Source of the DNA: an uncultured Pelagibacteraceae bacterium
Lineage (GTDB): Bacteria; Pseudomonadota; Alphaproteobacteria; Pelagibacterales; Pelagibacteraceae
Assembly: GCA_902530635.1 (NCBI GenBank)
Contig: CACABC010000003.1
Location: 49,185 to 113,184, forward strand
Length of the DNA stretch: 64,000 nt
Direction of reading: 5' to 3'
This document shows positions 9,184-17,422 of this stretch, one piece after another. Every line of letters starts with the position of its first letter. Position 1 is the first letter of the stretch. A program made the position numbers and the translations under genes. The notes under the pieces are model-generated. The model was not told where the DNA came from and did no database searches. It worked only from the letters and a program-made list of their open reading frames with translations.

Positions 9184-10214
9184 TGGAAAATTTAAATATT
9201 ATAGATAAAAACTGGAAGACATTAACTAAACCTTCAAAACTAGAAATTACAAGTAATGAAGATAAGTCTATAGCTAAAGTAGTGGCTGAACCTCTCGAAA
9301 AAGGTTTTGGCCAAACAATAGGTAACGCACTAAGAAGAATATTATTATCATCGATACAAGGTGCTGCCGTAACTGCAATTCAAATCGACGGAGTTTTACA
9401 TGAATTTTCATCAATAAAAGGCGTGAGAGAAGATGTTACAGATATTGTTCTAAATGTAAAAAATTTAGCAATTAAATTGAATTCAGCTGGATCTAAAAAA
9501 TTAGTGTTAGATGCGACTGGACCAAAAGAAGTGAAAGCAAAAGATATAACATTAGTTTCAGGCGTCGAAATTCTAAATTTGGACCAAACAATATGTAATT
9601 TGGATGAAAAAACAAAATTTCATATGGAATTTATAGTTAATTCTGGAAGAGGATATGTTTTAGCACAAAAAAATAAAACTGATGATACCCCATTGGGACT
9701 TATTGCGATTGATTCCCTCTTCAGTCCAGTAAAAAAAGTTTCATACAAAATCGATAGCACAAGAGCTGGGGATGCATTAGATTACGACAAGCTTACAATG
9801 CAGGTTGAAACTAATGGAACTATACCAGCAGAAGATGCTGTTGCTTTTGCTGCTAGAATTTTTCAAGATCAATTATCAATGTTTGTTAATTTTGATGACC
9901 CAAAAGAAGTACCAGTACAAACAAAATCAACAGAGCCAGAATTTAATAAAAATTTATTGAAACGTGTTGAAGAACTTGAACTTTCAGTAAGGTCTATGAA
10001 CTGTTTAAAAAATGATAACATCATATATATAGGAGATCTTGTTCAAAAAACAGAATCAGAAATGTTGAGAACACCTAATTTTGGAAGGAAATCTCTAAAT
10101 GAAATTAAAGAAGTTTTGAGCTCTATGTCTCTTTATCTTGGAATGGAAATTCCTAACTGGCCACCTGACAATATAGTTGAACTGTCAAAAAAATTAGAGG
10201 AAAGCACATATTAA
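9183..10214 (+). CDS. rpoA: RNA polymerase alpha subunit
   Basis: Alpha dimerizes to nucleate RNA polymerase and contacts UP elements and activators. The N-terminal domain shows [22 protein letters not shown] (residues ~37-58). After a linker near 245, the C-terminal domain carries [15 protein letters not shown] and [14 protein letters not shown]. Length 343 compared with 329 in E. coli. The gene overlaps rpsK by one base and is followed directly by rplQ. Confidence 0.98.
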   Translation: MENLNIIDKNWKTLTKPSKLEITSNEDKSIAKVVAEPLEKGFGQTIGNALRRILLSSIQGAAVTAIQIDGVLHEFSSIKGVREDVTDIVLNVKNLAIKLNSAGSKKLVLDATGPKEVKAKDITLVSGVEILNLDQTICNLDEKTKFHMEFIVNSGRGYVLAQKNKTDDTPLGLIAIDSLFSPVKKVSYKIDSTRAGDALDYDKLTMQVETNGTIPAEDAVAFAARIFQDQLSMFVNFDDPKEVPVQTKSTEPEFNKNLLKRVEELELSVRSMNCLKNDNIIYIGDLVQKTESEMLRTPNFGRKSLNEIKEVLSSMSLYLGMEIPNWPPDNIVELSKKLEESTY

Positions 10215-10658
10215 ATGAGACACAAAATGTCATATAGAAAATTAAACAAGACACCAGAGCACAGAAAAGCTTTGTTTAAAAATATGCTTAACTCATTGAT
10301 TAAATATGAACAAATTATAACTACACTACCAAAAGCTAAAGAGTTAAAGCCAAAAATTGATAAGGTTATAACATTAGGCAAAAATTCTGATTTAAATAAT
10401 AAAAAAAGTCTTTTTTCAAAACTACAAGACAAAACATCTGTAAAGAAAGTTTTTGAGACTTTGTCAAAAAGATATGCGAATAGAAAAGGTGGATATTCAA
10501 GAGTGTTGAAAGCAGGATTCAGGACGGGTGATGACGCACCTATGGCTGTAATTGAATTAGTTGATAGAGATCCTAATGCAAAATTAGTTGATAAACCAAA
10601 AAAAATTGAAACTTCAAAAAAAGATAAAGAAACAATTCAAAAATCTGTCGCTAAATAG
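10215..10658 (+). CDS. rplQ: 50S ribosomal protein L17
   Basis: L17 lies near the exit-tunnel face of the 50S. The start [21 protein letters not shown] matches the family N-terminus, which supports 10215 rather than the Met four codons later. [14 protein letters not shown] and [16 protein letters not shown] are diagnostic. Length 147 compared with 127 in E. coli; the extra end is Lys-rich. Last gene of the ribosomal run. Confidence 0.97.
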   Translation: MRHKMSYRKLNKTPEHRKALFKNMLNSLIKYEQIITTLPKAKELKPKIDKVITLGKNSDLNNKKSLFSKLQDKTSVKKVFETLSKRYANRKGGYSRVLKAGFRTGDDAPMAVIELVDRDPNAKLVDKPKKIETSKKDKETIQKSVAK

Positions 10659-10675
10659 TATAAAATTTATCTTAA

Positions 10676-11584
10676 ATGCTTAAAAAGTATATAGTCAGTA
10701 AAGACTATCATTCATCTCGTTTTGATAGATGGTTTAAACATAATATTCGTAATATACCACAATCATTAATTGAAAAACTTTTAAGAAAAAAAAATATTAA
10801 AATTAATAATAAAAAAGTAAAAACTTCTTACAGGGTACAATTTAAAGATGTAGTTGAGATATATGGTTTAGAACAGCTAAAAGATAATCATAAGAAAAGT
10901 AATATTAAATATAAACCAACAGAAAAAGAAAAAACTTACTATGATGAATTTACTTTAGATAATAACGAAAATTTTATAGTAATAAATAAACCTGTTGGCA
11001 TTCCTGTTCAAGGTGGCACAAAGTCATTTAAAAATATAATTGATATTATTAAAGATACAAAATATTTTGAATCATCAAAACCATTTATTGTTCATAGGCT
11101 CGATAAAGAAACCTCAGGTATAATGATAATCGCTAAAAATAGAGAATATGCCCAATTATTTACATCATTGTTTAGAATAAGAAAAATTCATAAAACATAT
11201 TTAGCCATTACACATGGACAATTTGATAAAAAAATAAAGTTATTAAAAAATGATCTAATAACTTATGAAAAGAATAAGAAAATTGTTCAAAAAGCTATCA
11301 CTTATGTGAGAGTGCTTAAATCTAATAATCTATATTCTTTATTAGAGTTAAAACCAATTACAGGAAGAAAACATCAATTACGAAAACAATTACATTTTAT
11401 CGGTTATCCAGTTGTAGGGGATGATAAATATTTTTTAAAAATTGAAAAAAATAAAAATAAAAATAAAAACTTAATGCTACATGCTTATAAAATTAAATTT
11501 ATGCTAAATAATAAAAAATTTAATTACGAAGCAAAATATAGTATTTTCTTTGAAAAATTTTTGAGCAAAAACCTTAAAACTTAG
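10676..11584 (+). CDS. rluC: 23S rRNA pseudouridine synthase, RluA family (RluC-like)
   Basis: Converts specific uridines in 23S rRNA to pseudouridine. An N-terminal S4-like RNA-binding region (residues ~12-75, with KLLRKKNIKINNKKVK) precedes the catalytic domain, where HRLDKETSG holds catalytic Asp143. The later block GRKHQLRKQLHFIGYPVVGD is also typical. The 302-residue length and the S4 domain fit RluC/RluD; RluC is the more likely name. It starts 17 bases after rplQ and converges on lipB with an 11-base overlap. Confidence 0.88.
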   Translation: MLKKYIVSKDYHSSRFDRWFKHNIRNIPQSLIEKLLRKKNIKINNKKVKTSYRVQFKDVVEIYGLEQLKDNHKKSNIKYKPTEKEKTYYDEFTLDNNENFIVINKPVGIPVQGGTKSFKNIIDIIKDTKYFESSKPFIVHRLDKETSGIMIIAKNREYAQLFTSLFRIRKIHKTYLAITHGQFDKKIKLLKNDLITYEKNKKIVQKAITYVRVLKSNNLYSLLELKPITGRKHQLRKQLHFIGYPVVGDDKYFLKIEKNKNKNKNLMLHAYKIKFMLNNKKFNYEAKYSIFFEKFLSKNLKT

Positions 11585-12179
11585 GAAGAATTTGAATAAA
11601 AATATTTTTTAAAGATTTATCTATTTTATTAAATTTTTTACATTCATTTTTCAAAGATGTAATTTTTTTGTTGCTCAAACCACACGGTAAGATTTTTTGA
11701 TAATCATTAAGATTATTGTTTATATTAATCGAAAAACCGTGATATGCAATCCATCTAGACACTCTAATTCCAATTGCAGCAATTTTTTTTTGATTAACCC
11801 ATATTCCAATATTCTTTCTATCGGCATATGAATCTACTTTATAAACTTTTAAAAATTTAATAATTATTTGCTCAACCTGAGTAATAAGATTTCTAATATT
11901 TTTTTTTCTATTATTTAAATTTATTACAAAATAAACAACCTTTTGCCCCGGATTGTGTAGAGTAATTTTACCCCCTCTATTGGTTTTAATTACATTAATA
12001 GATTTATCTAGAATATCCTCATTTTTGTACCTTACACCCGATGTAAATGTTTTTGGATGTTCTAAAAACCAGACTAGCTCTCGACCACCTTTTTTCACAA
12101 TATCAACTCTTTTCTCAAGAAATTTCATTGCCTCGTTGTATTTTACAGGCTTTTTACTTTTTTTAAATTCTATGTTCAT
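11574..12179 (-). CDS. lipB: Octanoyl-ACP:protein N-octanoyltransferase LipB
   Basis: Moves octanoate from acyl carrier protein to lipoyl domains, the first step of lipoate synthesis. The motifs RGGKITLHNPGQ (residues ~68-79), KIAAIG with catalytic Lys132, and PCGL with catalytic Cys166 are all present. Length 201 is normal for the short family members. It is a single-gene unit that overlaps the rluC end tail-to-tail and faces mgtE across 64 bases. LipA is not in the window. Confidence 0.93.
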   Translation of the reverse strand: MNIEFKKSKKPVKYNEAMKFLEKRVDIVKKGGRELVWFLEHPKTFTSGVRYKNEDILDKSINVIKTNRGGKITLHNPGQKVVYFVINLNNRKKNIRNLITQVEQIIIKFLKVYKVDSYADRKNIGIWVNQKKIAAIGIRVSRWIAYHGFSININNNLNDYQKILPCGLSNKKITSLKNECKKFNKIDKSLKNIFIQILPKF

Positions 12180-12243
12180 TTTAAATTGAATTTTACCATT
12201 AGATAAACTAAAAGTCTCAAAAAATTAAATAAATTGGTGGAAT

Positions 12244-13623
12244 ATGAGTTTAGCTAAATCAATTGGAAAACAAAAAGTTAATCTTGAATTTAATAAAGAT
12301 TTTATAGACCTTTTTAACCAAAAAATAAAATCAAACGATATCGCGTTTATAAACAAAACATTTGCAGATTATCATCCGGCTGATATAGCAAATTTGATTG
12401 AAAATTTAGACTCAGATACAAGAAATAAATTAATTGAAATAGAAGCATTTAACATTGAGCCAGAGATTTTTGTAGAATTAAACGAATCTTTACAGTTTGA
12501 AGTGCTCCTACTTTTAAAACCGGAATCTATTGCAAAAATTTTACGTAATCTAGAGTCTGATAATGCCTTACAAATTTTAGAGAAACTTGATGAAACTAAA
12601 AAGAAAAATGTTTTAGATAAGTTATCTCATCAAGATAGATTTCTTTTACAAGAAGGCTTGAGTTACCCCGAAGACTCTGCTGCAAGAATAATGCAGAGGG
12701 AATTTACAGCAGTCCCTAGTGAATGGACTGTGGGACAAACTATCGATTATCTAAGAGAAAGCAAAGAATTACCCGAAGAGTTTTTAGAAATATTTGTTGT
12801 AGATAAAGATTTTAAACCAATTGGTACAGTGCCTTCATCTAGAGTTTTAAGAACCCCAAGAGATTCTAAAATGAAATCGATCATGAGGGAAGTTCCAGTT
12901 TTAATATCTGTTAATATGGACAAAGAAGAGGTTGGTTTAACTTTTGAAAACTATAATTTAGTTTCAGCCGGTGTTGTAAACAAGGATAATAAACTTATAG
13001 GTATGATAACCGCAGATGATATTGTTACAGTTGTACAGGAAGAGGCAGAAGAAGATGTTTTGAGATTAGCTGGTGTTGGAGATGAAGAAATTACAGACGG
13101 AGTTTTAAAAAAAACAAAAAGGAGATTTAGTTGGCTTCTTTTAAATTTATTTACGGCAATAATTGCATCTGTAGTTATAGGTTTTTTTCAAGAAGATATT
13201 GAAAAGGTTGTAGCTCTTGCAGTTTTAATGCCCATAGTAGCCTCAATGGGAGGGAATGCTGGTATGCAAACTTTAGCAGTTACTATTAGAGCAATTGCAA
13301 AGAAAGAAATCTCATCTGGTAATTTTTTTAAAATCGTAACAAAAGAATTTGTTATTGGTATATTAAATGGAATAATTTTTGCAGTTATAGCCGCAATAAT
13401 TGTTCAATTTTGGTTTAATGAAACAGACTTATCAATTCTAATTGCTGTAGCAATGATATTAAACATGATCGTTGCAGGATTATTTGGAATTTTAGTGCCA
13501 ATTTCATTGAAAAAATTTAATATTGATCCAGCGTTAGCATCAAGTGTTTTTGTTACAACAATAACGGATGTAATTGGATTTCTTTCATTTCTTGGTATTG
13601 GTTCTTTATTTTTTCTTAATTAA
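12244..13623 (+). CDS. mgtE: Magnesium transporter MgtE
   Basis: Mg2+ channel of the inner membrane. Three parts are visible: an N-terminal helical MgtE_N domain (~1-135), two CBS domains (~136-262), and a C-terminal membrane domain with about five segments (~295-459). The membrane part includes MPIVASMGGNAGMQTLAV and the end block TTITDVIGFLSFLGIG. In known MgtE the cytoplasmic domains close the pore at high Mg2+. The 64-base upstream region is too short for an M-box riboswitch. Length 459 is typical. The stop overlaps the panC stop. Confidence 0.95.
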   Translation: MSLAKSIGKQKVNLEFNKDFIDLFNQKIKSNDIAFINKTFADYHPADIANLIENLDSDTRNKLIEIEAFNIEPEIFVELNESLQFEVLLLLKPESIAKILRNLESDNALQILEKLDETKKKNVLDKLSHQDRFLLQEGLSYPEDSAARIMQREFTAVPSEWTVGQTIDYLRESKELPEEFLEIFVVDKDFKPIGTVPSSRVLRTPRDSKMKSIMREVPVLISVNMDKEEVGLTFENYNLVSAGVVNKDNKLIGMITADDIVTVVQEEAEEDVLRLAGVGDEEITDGVLKKTKRRFSWLLLNLFTAIIASVVIGFFQEDIEKVVALAVLMPIVASMGGNAGMQTLAVTIRAIAKKEISSGNFFKIVTKEFVIGILNGIIFAVIAAIIVQFWFNETDLSILIAVAMILNMIVAGLFGILVPISLKKFNIDPALASSVFVTTITDVIGFLSFLGIGSLFFLN

Positions 13624-14429
13624 AAATTATCAATAAATCTTATTTTCCCTATATAAAAAGCAAAAAAAAGATTAAAATTGTACCCTTTAGGTTTTTTTAA
13701 ATTTTTTAGATCAAGAATTTCTATATAATCAACTTTTTGCGCACCCAATAAAATGAGTTTCTTTTTAACTTGATTTAAATTAAAATTATTTTTTTTTAAA
13801 ATTAAATTATTTTTATAGATCCTTATAAATTTAATAATTTTAGCAAGTTTTAAAAGTTCAATTTTTTTAAGCCTTTTAAGCCTTGATGAATATGCAATAT
13901 AATTTTTATCTCTGACTGTATTACATCTAATTATTTTGGTTTTAATCTTATTTTTTTTTATATGTTTTTCGATTAAAATTAGTTGTTGAAAATCTTTTTT
14001 ACCTAATAGCATTATTTTAGGTTTTACTATATCTAAAAATCTATTAACTACATCTAATACACCTTTGAAATGTTTCTTCCTAAATCTTCCACATAGTTTT
14101 TTGGAGAAATTGTGTATGAATATCTTTTTTTTAGGTTTAAATTTATAAATGTCATTATATGATGGTGTGTAAAGGTACTTTACCTTAAGTTTCTTAAGTA
14201 TTTTAATATCTTTGTTTAAATTTCTTGGGTAATTTTTAAAGTCTTTTTTGTCATTAAATTGTCTGGGATTTACAAAAATACTCACTATTGTATTTTTTGA
14301 TTTTTTAATAGATTCTTTTATTAGAGTTTCATGTCCTTTATGGAGACCTCCCATTGTAGGAACAAAACTAATATTATTGATATTTTTTAATTCTTTATAT
14401 AGTTTTTTTTTATTTTTAAATAATTTCAT
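13620..14429 (-). CDS. panC: Pantothenate synthetase
   Basis: ATP-dependent condensation of pantoate with beta-alanine to give pantothenate (vitamin B5). VPTMGGLHKGH near residues 23-33 carries the HxGH nucleotide-binding motif; VFVNPRQFN and LGKKDFQQL are further signatures, followed by the KMSKS-like SSRL segment. Length 269 is slightly shorter than the ~283 norm. It is an isolated gene, convergent with mgtE and divergent from galU (35-base gap). panB and panE are not in the window. Confidence 0.92.
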   Translation of the reverse strand: MKLFKNKKKLYKELKNINNISFVPTMGGLHKGHETLIKESIKKSKNTIVSIFVNPRQFNDKKDFKNYPRNLNKDIKILKKLKVKYLYTPSYNDIYKFKPKKKIFIHNFSKKLCGRFRKKHFKGVLDVVNRFLDIVKPKIMLLGKKDFQQLILIEKHIKKNKIKTKIIRCNTVRDKNYIAYSSRLKRLKKIELLKLAKIIKFIRIYKNNLILKKNNFNLNQVKKKLILLGAQKVDYIEILDLKNLKKPKGYNFNLFFAFYIGKIRFIDNF

Positions 14430-14464
14430 TTGTAAAATATTTCTTTAACTAGTAAAAGGTTTTA

Positions 14465-15283
14465 ATGGTATCGCAAGCAATTATTCCATTAGCAGGATTA
14501 GGTACAAGATTACTGCCTCTGTCAAGTGTAATTCCTAAAGAACTTTTGCCTATAAACGGAAAACCAAATTTAGAATATATTATGGAAGAATGTGTCCAAG
14601 CAGGTATCAGGCAATTCATTTTTGTTGTACCTAAAAATCGACCTAGTATTAAAAAATATTTCTTTAATGATAAATTTTATAAAAAAATAATAAAAAAAAA
14701 AAGAAATGACAAACGCTTAAAACGTGTTTTTAAAAAAATTAAGCGCTACCAAAAAATGATAAAATTTGTATATCAAAATAAACCTGATGGAACGGGTGAC
14801 GCTGTACTTAAATGTAAAAAATTTTTGAAGGGGACTCATTTTTTAATGTTATTAGCTGATGATTTAATTGTTAAAAAAAATTGTTCCAAAGAAATGATTA
14901 ATTTGCACAAAAGAACTGGTGGGTCAGTAATTGCCACGAGAAAAGTAGAGAGAAAAACAGTATCAAGATGGGGTATTTTAGGTTTTAAAAATAAGGCAAA
15001 AAATTCTTTTTTAATTAATGATGTAATCGAAAAACCTAAAATTAATGAAGCGCCGTCAAATTATGCCATAATTGGCAGATATATATTACCAAAAAAAATA
15101 CTTTCTGTATTAAAGGGTCAGAAAAAGGGTAAAGGTGGAGAGGTTCATATTACTGATGCCATACGAACTTTGGTTAAAAAAGATGAAAAATTTTACGGAA
15201 ATATATTTCAAGGAAAATATATTGATTGTGGCACTCTTCAAGGGTTTATTAATTCTGGTCTTGCAATTTCAAAATATTTATAA
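14465..15283 (+). CDS. galU: UTP--glucose-1-phosphate uridylyltransferase
   Basis: Makes UDP-glucose from UTP and glucose-1-phosphate. The nucleotidyltransferase signature AGLGTRLLPLS is near residues 10-20, then PKELLPI, and GTGDAVL near residue 109. The VIEKP and GKYIDCGT blocks complete the GalU set. Length 272 compared with ~295 in many bacteria. It is followed nine bases later by ugd, so the pair makes UDP-glucuronate. Confidence 0.93.
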   Translation: MVSQAIIPLAGLGTRLLPLSSVIPKELLPINGKPNLEYIMEECVQAGIRQFIFVVPKNRPSIKKYFFNDKFYKKIIKKKRNDKRLKRVFKKIKRYQKMIKFVYQNKPDGTGDAVLKCKKFLKGTHFLMLLADDLIVKKNCSKEMINLHKRTGGSVIATRKVERKTVSRWGILGFKNKAKNSFLINDVIEKPKINEAPSNYAIIGRYILPKKILSVLKGQKKGKGGEVHITDAIRTLVKKDEKFYGNIFQGKYIDCGTLQGFINSGLAISKYL

Positions 15284-15292
15284 AGATTAATT

Positions 15293-16594
15293 ATGAAGAT
15301 ATGCATGATAGGCACAGGTTATGTTGGATTAGTAAGTGGGACATGTTTTGCTGATCTAGGTAATAAAGTTATTTGTGTTGATAATGATAAAAATAAAATA
15401 AATAAATTAAAAAAAGGTATTTCGCCAATATATGAACCAGGCTTAGATGATCTTATTCGAAATAATTATAGATCAAAAAGATTAGATTTTACCGACGATC
15501 TTGAAAAAGCCGTAAAAGATTCACAAATAATTTTTGTATGCGTAGGCACACCCACAAAAAAAGGTTCAAACTTAGTTGATCTTTCTCAGGTTTACTCTGT
15601 ATCTAAATCTATATCTAAATATATTAAGAGCTATAAACTAATAGTGACCAAATCTACAGTTCCAGTATCTACCGGAGATCAAATTGAAAAGTTAATTTCA
15701 AAAAAAGTAAAAAAAACATTATTTGACGTTATTTCTAACCCAGAATTTTTAAGGGAAGGTGAAGCAATAAGAGATTTTAAGTATCCTGATAGAATTGTAA
15801 TAGGATCGGATAATAAAAAAATTTATAAAAAAATGGAACTTTTATATGAACCCATTATAAAAAAAGGTGCAAAGTTTTTGTGTACATCAAGAAAAGGTGC
15901 TGAACTTATAAAATATGCATCAAATGCATTTTTAGCGACCAAGATTACTTTTATCAATGAAATAGCTAATTTATGTGAATCAGCAGGGATTAATGTTGAA
16001 GATATTTCTGTTGGAATAGGCTCTGATGCTAGAATTGGAAGTAGATTTTTAAGAGCCGGACCAGCTTATGGAGGTTCATGTTTTCCAAAAGATACCAAAG
16101 GTCTAGTTTCAATTTCTGATAAATACAAAGCTAATCTTTCAATTATAAAAACCGTTATAAAATCAAATCAAAATAGAAAACATCTGTTAACTAAAAAAAT
16201 AACTAAAATCATGAACAATAAGTTTAAAAAAAAGAAAATAACCGTATTGGGAGTTACATTTAAGGCTAATACAGATGATATGAGAGAGTCATCTAGTCTT
16301 GTTTTAATACCTTTTTTATTAAAGAAAGGAGCAATTGTAAAATATCATGATCCTTCAGGTCCAAAAAATGAATTTAAGAATAATAAAAATCTTAAGTTTG
16401 AGAAAACATTATCAAAAGCATGTTTGGGTTCAGATCTAATTATTATAAATACTGAATGGGATGAATTCAAATCAATTGACTTTAAGAAAATAGTTAAAAA
16501 AAATAATTTTAAAATTTATGATATGCGTAATTTATATAACCCAATTGAATTAAAAAAAAGAAATATTAAATACTTTTCAATAGGTAGACAGTAA
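15293..16594 (+). CDS. ugd: UDP-glucose 6-dehydrogenase
   Basis: NAD-dependent four-electron oxidation of UDP-glucose to UDP-glucuronate. The Rossmann motif GTGYVG is at residues 7-12; NPEFLREGEA is near 150; and YGGSCFPKD carries catalytic Cys263. The C-terminal domain (GVTFKANTDDMRESSSL) is intact. Length 433 is typical. With galU it forms a two-gene unit. The stop abuts the RidA stop on the other strand. Confidence 0.95.
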   Translation: MKICMIGTGYVGLVSGTCFADLGNKVICVDNDKNKINKLKKGISPIYEPGLDDLIRNNYRSKRLDFTDDLEKAVKDSQIIFVCVGTPTKKGSNLVDLSQVYSVSKSISKYIKSYKLIVTKSTVPVSTGDQIEKLISKKVKKTLFDVISNPEFLREGEAIRDFKYPDRIVIGSDNKKIYKKMELLYEPIIKKGAKFLCTSRKGAELIKYASNAFLATKITFINEIANLCESAGINVEDISVGIGSDARIGSRFLRAGPAYGGSCFPKDTKGLVSISDKYKANLSIIKTVIKSNQNRKHLLTKKITKIMNNKFKKKKITVLGVTFKANTDDMRESSSLVLIPFLLKKGAIVKYHDPSGPKNEFKNNKNLKFEKTLSKACLGSDLIIINTEWDEFKSIDFKKIVKKNNFKIYDMRNLYNPIELKKRNIKYFSIGRQ

Positions 16595-17050
16595 TTATAT
16601 TTCAAATATTGCATCAACTTCAACAGCAGCACCAAGCGGAAGAGAATTTACACTTACAGCTGCACGCGTATGTTTACCGCCGTCTCCAAATATTTGGGAA
16701 ATCAAATCTGATGCTCCATTTATTACTTTTGGTTGGTCAACAAAAGTATCTGCTGAATTAATGTAACCTGTTAATTTTATACAACCCTTTATTTTATCTA
16801 AGGAACCACATTTTTTTTTAAGTTGTGCAACTATATTTAATGCACAGAATCTAGCAGCTTCTTGAGCTTGTTCTAGATTAAGATCATTTCCAATTTTTCC
16901 TTTAATTAATTTACCTTGTGGATCAAATGAAACTTGACCAGAAATAAAAACTAAATTTTTAACAATTTTAGAAGCAACGTAAGATCCTACTGGATCTGGT
17001 GCTTTTGGTAAATCGATATTTAATTTTTTTAAATTTTGCTCTATACTCAT
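16595..17050 (-). CDS. RidA family protein (YjgF/YER057c/UK114)
   Basis: RidA proteins are trimeric enamine/imine deaminases that detoxify 2-aminoacrylate from PLP enzymes; subfamilies differ in substrate. This 151-residue protein has GSYVASKIVKNLVFISGQVS near residue 22 and the C-terminal block HTRAAVSVNSLPLGAAVEVDA, which contains the conserved Arg. It resembles the longer RidA subfamily rather than archetypal RidA, so the substrate is uncertain. It is last in the minus-strand run, 12 bases after the repeat protein. Confidence 0.85.
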   Translation of the reverse strand: MSIEQNLKKLNIDLPKAPDPVGSYVASKIVKNLVFISGQVSFDPQGKLIKGKIGNDLNLEQAQEAARFCALNIVAQLKKKCGSLDKIKGCIKLTGYINSADTFVDQPKVINGASDLISQIFGDGGKHTRAAVSVNSLPLGAAVEVDAIFEI

Positions 17051-17062
17051 ATTAATTTTATC

Positions 17063-17422
17063 TTATTCAGTTTTATCTCTTTTAAATATATTTTTTATAT
17101 AAATATATGTTTTTTTAGCTCCATCTTGTATATTTTTTTCAGCCTTTGCAGCACCTTGACCAATTTTTTTTCCAGTATTAGCTATACCTTCCTCTGTTTT
17201 TTCAACACCTTCACCAAGTCTATTGTGAAATTTAGACAATTTATTTTGAATTATTTTAGTTTTTTCTTTTGAATTTTCCTTAATAGCCTTTGCTTTTAAT
17301 TTTGTTAAACAATTTATTTTATCTGTACGTTTTGTCAAACTATCACATTTATTAACATTTATTTCTGCTTTTAAAAAATTAGTAAACAATACAAACACAA
17401 AAACTAAAAATAAAAGTTTCAT
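17063..17422 (-). CDS. Small exported protein with 11-residue amphipathic repeats, function unknown
   Basis: Unrecognised 119-residue protein. An N-terminal hydrophobic stretch ending near residue 19 (FTNFLKA) looks like a cleavable signal peptide. Two Cys (about 26 and 39) flank a charged segment. The C-terminal half reads as four 11-residue units from residue ~70: GEGVEKTEEGI, ANTGKKIGQGA, AKAEKNIQDGA, KKTYIYIKNIF. Three have Gly at unit position 10 and a residue I/A at 11. Such 11-mers form 11/3 amphipathic helices in synucleins, apolipoproteins and LEA proteins. Its ATG overlaps the topA stop (four bases). A periplasmic, membrane-associated role is inference only. Confidence 0.7.
   Translation of the reverse strand: MKLLFLVFVFVLFTNFLKAEINVNKCDSLTKRTDKINCLTKLKAKAIKENSKEKTKIIQNKLSKFHNRLGEGVEKTEEGIANTGKKIGQGAAKAEKNIQDGAKKTYIYIKNIFKRDKTE

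Noticed and set aside
12000-12189. Plus-strand frame of 78 codons over lipB
   Set aside because: Antisense shadow of a gene with complete LipB motifs.
12180-12243. Magnesium (M-box) riboswitch before mgtE
   Set aside because: The 64-base gap cannot hold an M-box of ~160 bases.
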